Shown here piece after piece: positions 5,207 to 5,690 of a stretch of DNA of 5,690 nt (positions within the stretch are counted from its first letter, which is position 1; each line of letters begins with the position of its first letter). Origin of the DNA: a bacterium (lineage in GTDB: Bacteria > UBP13 > UBA5359). Made by a program: the position numbers and the translations under genes. The notes under the pieces were generated by a model. It was not told where the DNA came from. It ran no database searches and was given only the letters and a program-made list of their open reading frames with translations. The stretch spans positions 1 to 5,690 of the forward strand of contig JAQVUQ010000195.1 in NCBI GenBank assembly GCA_028699365.1, in the 5' to 3' direction.

Positions 5207-5690
5207 CTACGCCGCCTGATTCCGCCGCTTTCTTCCGAACAGAAATCGTCTCAACTCTTCCAGGCTCATGGTATTGACGATATCCTTCTTCTCCAGCCAG
5301 CCCCGTCTGGCTGTGCCTACGCCGAAGCGCATGTTATCCAGGCCTGATGCCTGGTGAGCGTCGGAATTGACGGCTATTTTGGCTCCCAGTTCCTTAGCCC
5401 TTCGCGCGTGCCGTCCGTCAAGGTCCATCCGGTCGGGCGTACCGTCTATTTCCAGAATGACGCCCAGATCGGCGGCTGCTCTGATGACGGTTTCCAGATC
5501 GATATCATAGGGGCTGCGCCTGCCGATGAGGCGCCCGGTGGGGTGGACCAGGATATTCAGATAAGGATTATGCATGGCCCGGAGCACTCTCTCCGTCATC
5601 CGGCTGCCGGACTCGTTCATGCCGGAGTGGATGGCGCCAAGGACTATATCCAACTCTTGTAAAACGTCATCCGGCAGATCGAGGCTGCCG
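5207..5690 (-). CDS. polX: DNA polymerase X family protein, C-terminal PHP domain (partial)
   Basis: This is the C-terminal end of bacterial PolX, a DNA repair polymerase with a PHP domain that works as a metal-dependent 3'-5' exonuclease. The frame is open to the right edge. It starts GSLDLPDDVLQELDIVLGAIHSG, continues with NILVHPTGRLIGRRSPYDID, then EIDGTPDRMDL, then KIAVNSDAHQ, and ends with the family's FGVGTARRGWLEKKDIVNT and a short basic tail. The His residues of AIHS and VHP, the Glu of EIDG, and the Asp and His of SDAH are the expected PHP metal ligands. The usual EINA is EIDG here, a mild variation. The polymerase domain and the start lie beyond the window; the TTG at 5653 is internal. 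The C-terminus looks natural, with a TAG at 5209-5207, so the IS1634 element 21 bases downstream does not interrupt it. Confidence 0.95.
   Translation of the reverse strand, partial: GSLDLPDDVLQELDIVLGAIHSGMNESGSRMTERVLRAMHNPYLNILVHPTGRLIGRRSPYDIDLETVIRAAADLGVILEIDGTPDRMDLDGRHARRAKELGAKIAVNSDAHQASGLDNMRFGVGTARRGWLEKKDIVNTMSLEELRRFLFGRKRRNQAA

Noticed and set aside
5354-5662. + strand open frame of 102 codons opposite polX.
   Set aside because: The minus strand carries unmistakable PolX PHP motifs, and the + frame has no supporting signal.
1-5690. Possibility of a defence system, toxin-antitoxin pair or CRISPR array among the insertion sequences.
   Set aside because: No spaced repeats, nuclease, helicase or small paired genes were found. 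All coding sequence is accounted for by transposases, the URO-D-family gene, polX and two short gene fragments.

Overview
The window is about 5.7 kb of bacterial DNA with mid-range GC. It is dominated by decaying insertion sequences around two intact-looking genes. The gene types (a clostridial-style URO-D-fold methyltransferase relative, polX, and IS1182, IS630 and IS1634 elements, with AGGAGG-like ribosome sites) suggest an anaerobic member of the Bacillota. That placement is an inference; no rRNA or other taxonomic marker is present.

Layout, left to right. (1) 1-775: the 3' part of an IS1182-family element on the + strand. Its transposase enters from outside the window and is frameshifted near 513-522. 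(2) 776-1871: a complete IS630-family element of 1096 bp, inserted at a TA that is duplicated on both sides (774-775 and 1872-1873). Its transposase keeps a full DD34E catalytic core but has lost most of the N-terminal DNA-binding region and changes frame at an A7 run. (3) 1872-3290: an island of host DNA read on the minus strand. It holds the 3' end of an unknown gene (3290-3168), an intact URO-D-family gene (3035-1989), and the first 17 codons of another gene (1922-1872) with a strong Shine-Dalgarno, cut off by the mobile elements. (4) 3286-5185: a complete IS1634-family element of 1900 bp with perfect 16-bp terminal inverted repeats and a minus-strand transposase split by a frameshift that probably removed the first catalytic Asp. 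(5) 5207-5690: the C-terminal PHP domain of DNA polymerase X on the minus strand, running off the right edge.

How it fits together. The host genes (polX, the truncated ORF, the URO-D-like gene and the truncated downstream gene) all read leftward. Insertion sequences now bound the URO-D gene on both sides. The right-hand element sits 21 bp beyond the polX stop, has no visible target duplication and abuts a broken gene, so the two flanks may have been joined by an IS-mediated rearrangement. All three transposases are broken, each in a different way. I see no RNA gene, CRISPR array or defence system. The most interesting points are the nested IS630 insertion with its possible frameshift site, the lesion at the IS1634 active site, and the two truncated host genes bordering the URO-D gene.
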